A stretch of DNA of 7,060 bases from Candidatus Zhuqueibacterota bacterium 4484_219 (GTDB lineage Bacteria > Zhuqueibacterota > JdFR-76 > 4484-219): NCBI GenBank assembly GCA_002085035.1, contig MZGM01000063.1, positions 1 through 7,060 of the forward strand. The letters run 5' to 3'. Both the position numbers and the translations under genes were made by a program. Of the stretch, positions 6,785 to 7,060 are shown piece by piece; position 1 is the first letter of the stretch, and each line of letters opens with the position of its first letter. The notes beneath the pieces were generated by a model. That model saw only the letters and a list, made by a program, of their open reading frames with translations. It was not told the DNA's origin and did not search any database.

Positions 6785-6804
6785 AAATTGTTTCCCAGCA
6801 TAAT

Positions 6805-6820
6805 TTAGATTACAATCTAA
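6805..6820. promoter_or_regulatory. 16-bp operator-like palindrome over the UroD-like promoter
   Basis: TTAGATTACAATCTAA has perfect 7-bp half sites around a two-base centre. The right half site covers the -10 box (6819-6814) and the left half covers the predicted transcription start region. A repressor bound here would block RNA polymerase. The cognate regulator is not in the window. Confidence 0.5.
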
Positions 6821-6842
6821 TAGGCAAAAAGATTAAAGTCAA
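6814..6842 (-). promoter_or_regulatory. Sigma70-type promoter of the UroD-like gene
   Basis: On the minus strand TTGACT (6842-6837) and TAGATT (6819-6814) are spaced by exactly 17 bases. The start of transcription would be near 6807, giving a leader of about 39 bases. The -35 box is identical to that of the rhomboid promoter. Confidence 0.7.
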
Positions 6843-7060
6843 GCGTTTTTTATTGCGTTCTACAGTAACTAAACATTGGAGATTTATTCCAGAGTATTGT
6901 TGAACTCAGGACAAAGGTTACAGACTGCGGCTGAAAAATTGGGGGAACAAATACGGAGGCTATCAGAACGTCAGTTCTTCAAGAGGCACTCAATTCTCTC
7001 CCATAGAGCCAAACGGTTGGGTTTCTCGTTTTCTGAATAATTGTTTATCATTAGCGTAAA
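6843..7060. other. Right-hand end without a convincing gene
   Basis: No RNA gene or ATG-started reading frame of note is seen. The plus strand is open from 6873 to a TAA at 7038-7040; from TTG 6876 it would give 54 residues, ending in a basic stretch (FFKRHSILSHRAKRLGFSFSE). It has no ATG and no well-placed ribosome binding site. On the minus strand a short frame entering from the right edge ends with NEKPNRLALWERIECLLKN and a TGA near 6972; it could be the tail of a gene outside the window. Neither is supported enough to call. Confidence 0.35.

Noticed and set aside
6769..6801. An 11-residue N-terminal extension of the UroD-like protein from ATG 6801
   Set aside because: The CGGAGGT site lies within this extension and points to ATG 6768; the extra residues do not resemble the family N-terminus.
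5887..6903. Plus-strand frames at 5887-6078, 6259-6588 and 6712-6903
   Set aside because: All are antisense to the conserved UroD-like gene or its promoter and have no domain or start signal.

Overview
The window looks like ordinary chromosomal DNA from a free-living, probably uncultured bacterium of moderate to low G+C. It holds five protein genes, two cut-price housekeeping clues to lineage (UvrA and a FabH-type enzyme), and one convergent intergenic region rich in nested repeats. The mixture of a rhomboid protease, a PAP2 phosphatase with a signal peptide, an orphan UroD/MtaA-like protein and short palindromic intergenic repeats reminds me of uncultured lineages such as KSB1 or Poribacteria. 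That placement is an impression, not a result. The three best promoter matches all have sigma70 form (TTGnnn, 17 bases, TAnnnT).

Layout from left to right. Positions 1-507 (minus) hold the N-terminal 169 residues of a rhomboid intramembrane protease, cut by the window edge. Positions 508-720 are a divergent promoter region with a strong promoter for each side and a 13-bp inverted repeat between them. Then come three plus-strand genes in a likely operon: uvrA (721-3591), a PAP2-family membrane phosphatase (3616-4311) and a fabH-type ketoacyl-ACP synthase III (4378-5370). The gaps are 24 and 66 bases, and a perfect 15-bp hairpin covers the last codons and stop of uvrA.

Positions 5371-5709 separate convergent genes. 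They contain the most interesting structure: a 145-bp element (5491-5635) with 17-bp imperfect terminal inverted repeats, flanked exactly by 11-bp direct repeats. Inside it are two 18-bp GC-rich palindromes. It appears to have inserted into an older inverted-repeat element whose ends read ATCCTGTC. Positions 5710-6768 (minus) encode a UroD/MtaA-like protein with its own promoter, whose -10 region is overlaid by a 16-bp palindrome that looks like an operator. The last ~220 bases hold no convincing gene.

Functionally, UvrA acts in nucleotide excision repair, FabH starts fatty acid synthesis, and the PAP2 protein probably dephosphorylates a lipid phosphate at the membrane. No shared pathway links all three. 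I saw no CRISPR, tRNA, rRNA, transposase, phage or defence genes. I do not see a new multi-gene system; the best candidates for something undescribed are the nested element at 5430-5653 and the small cis-acting structures.
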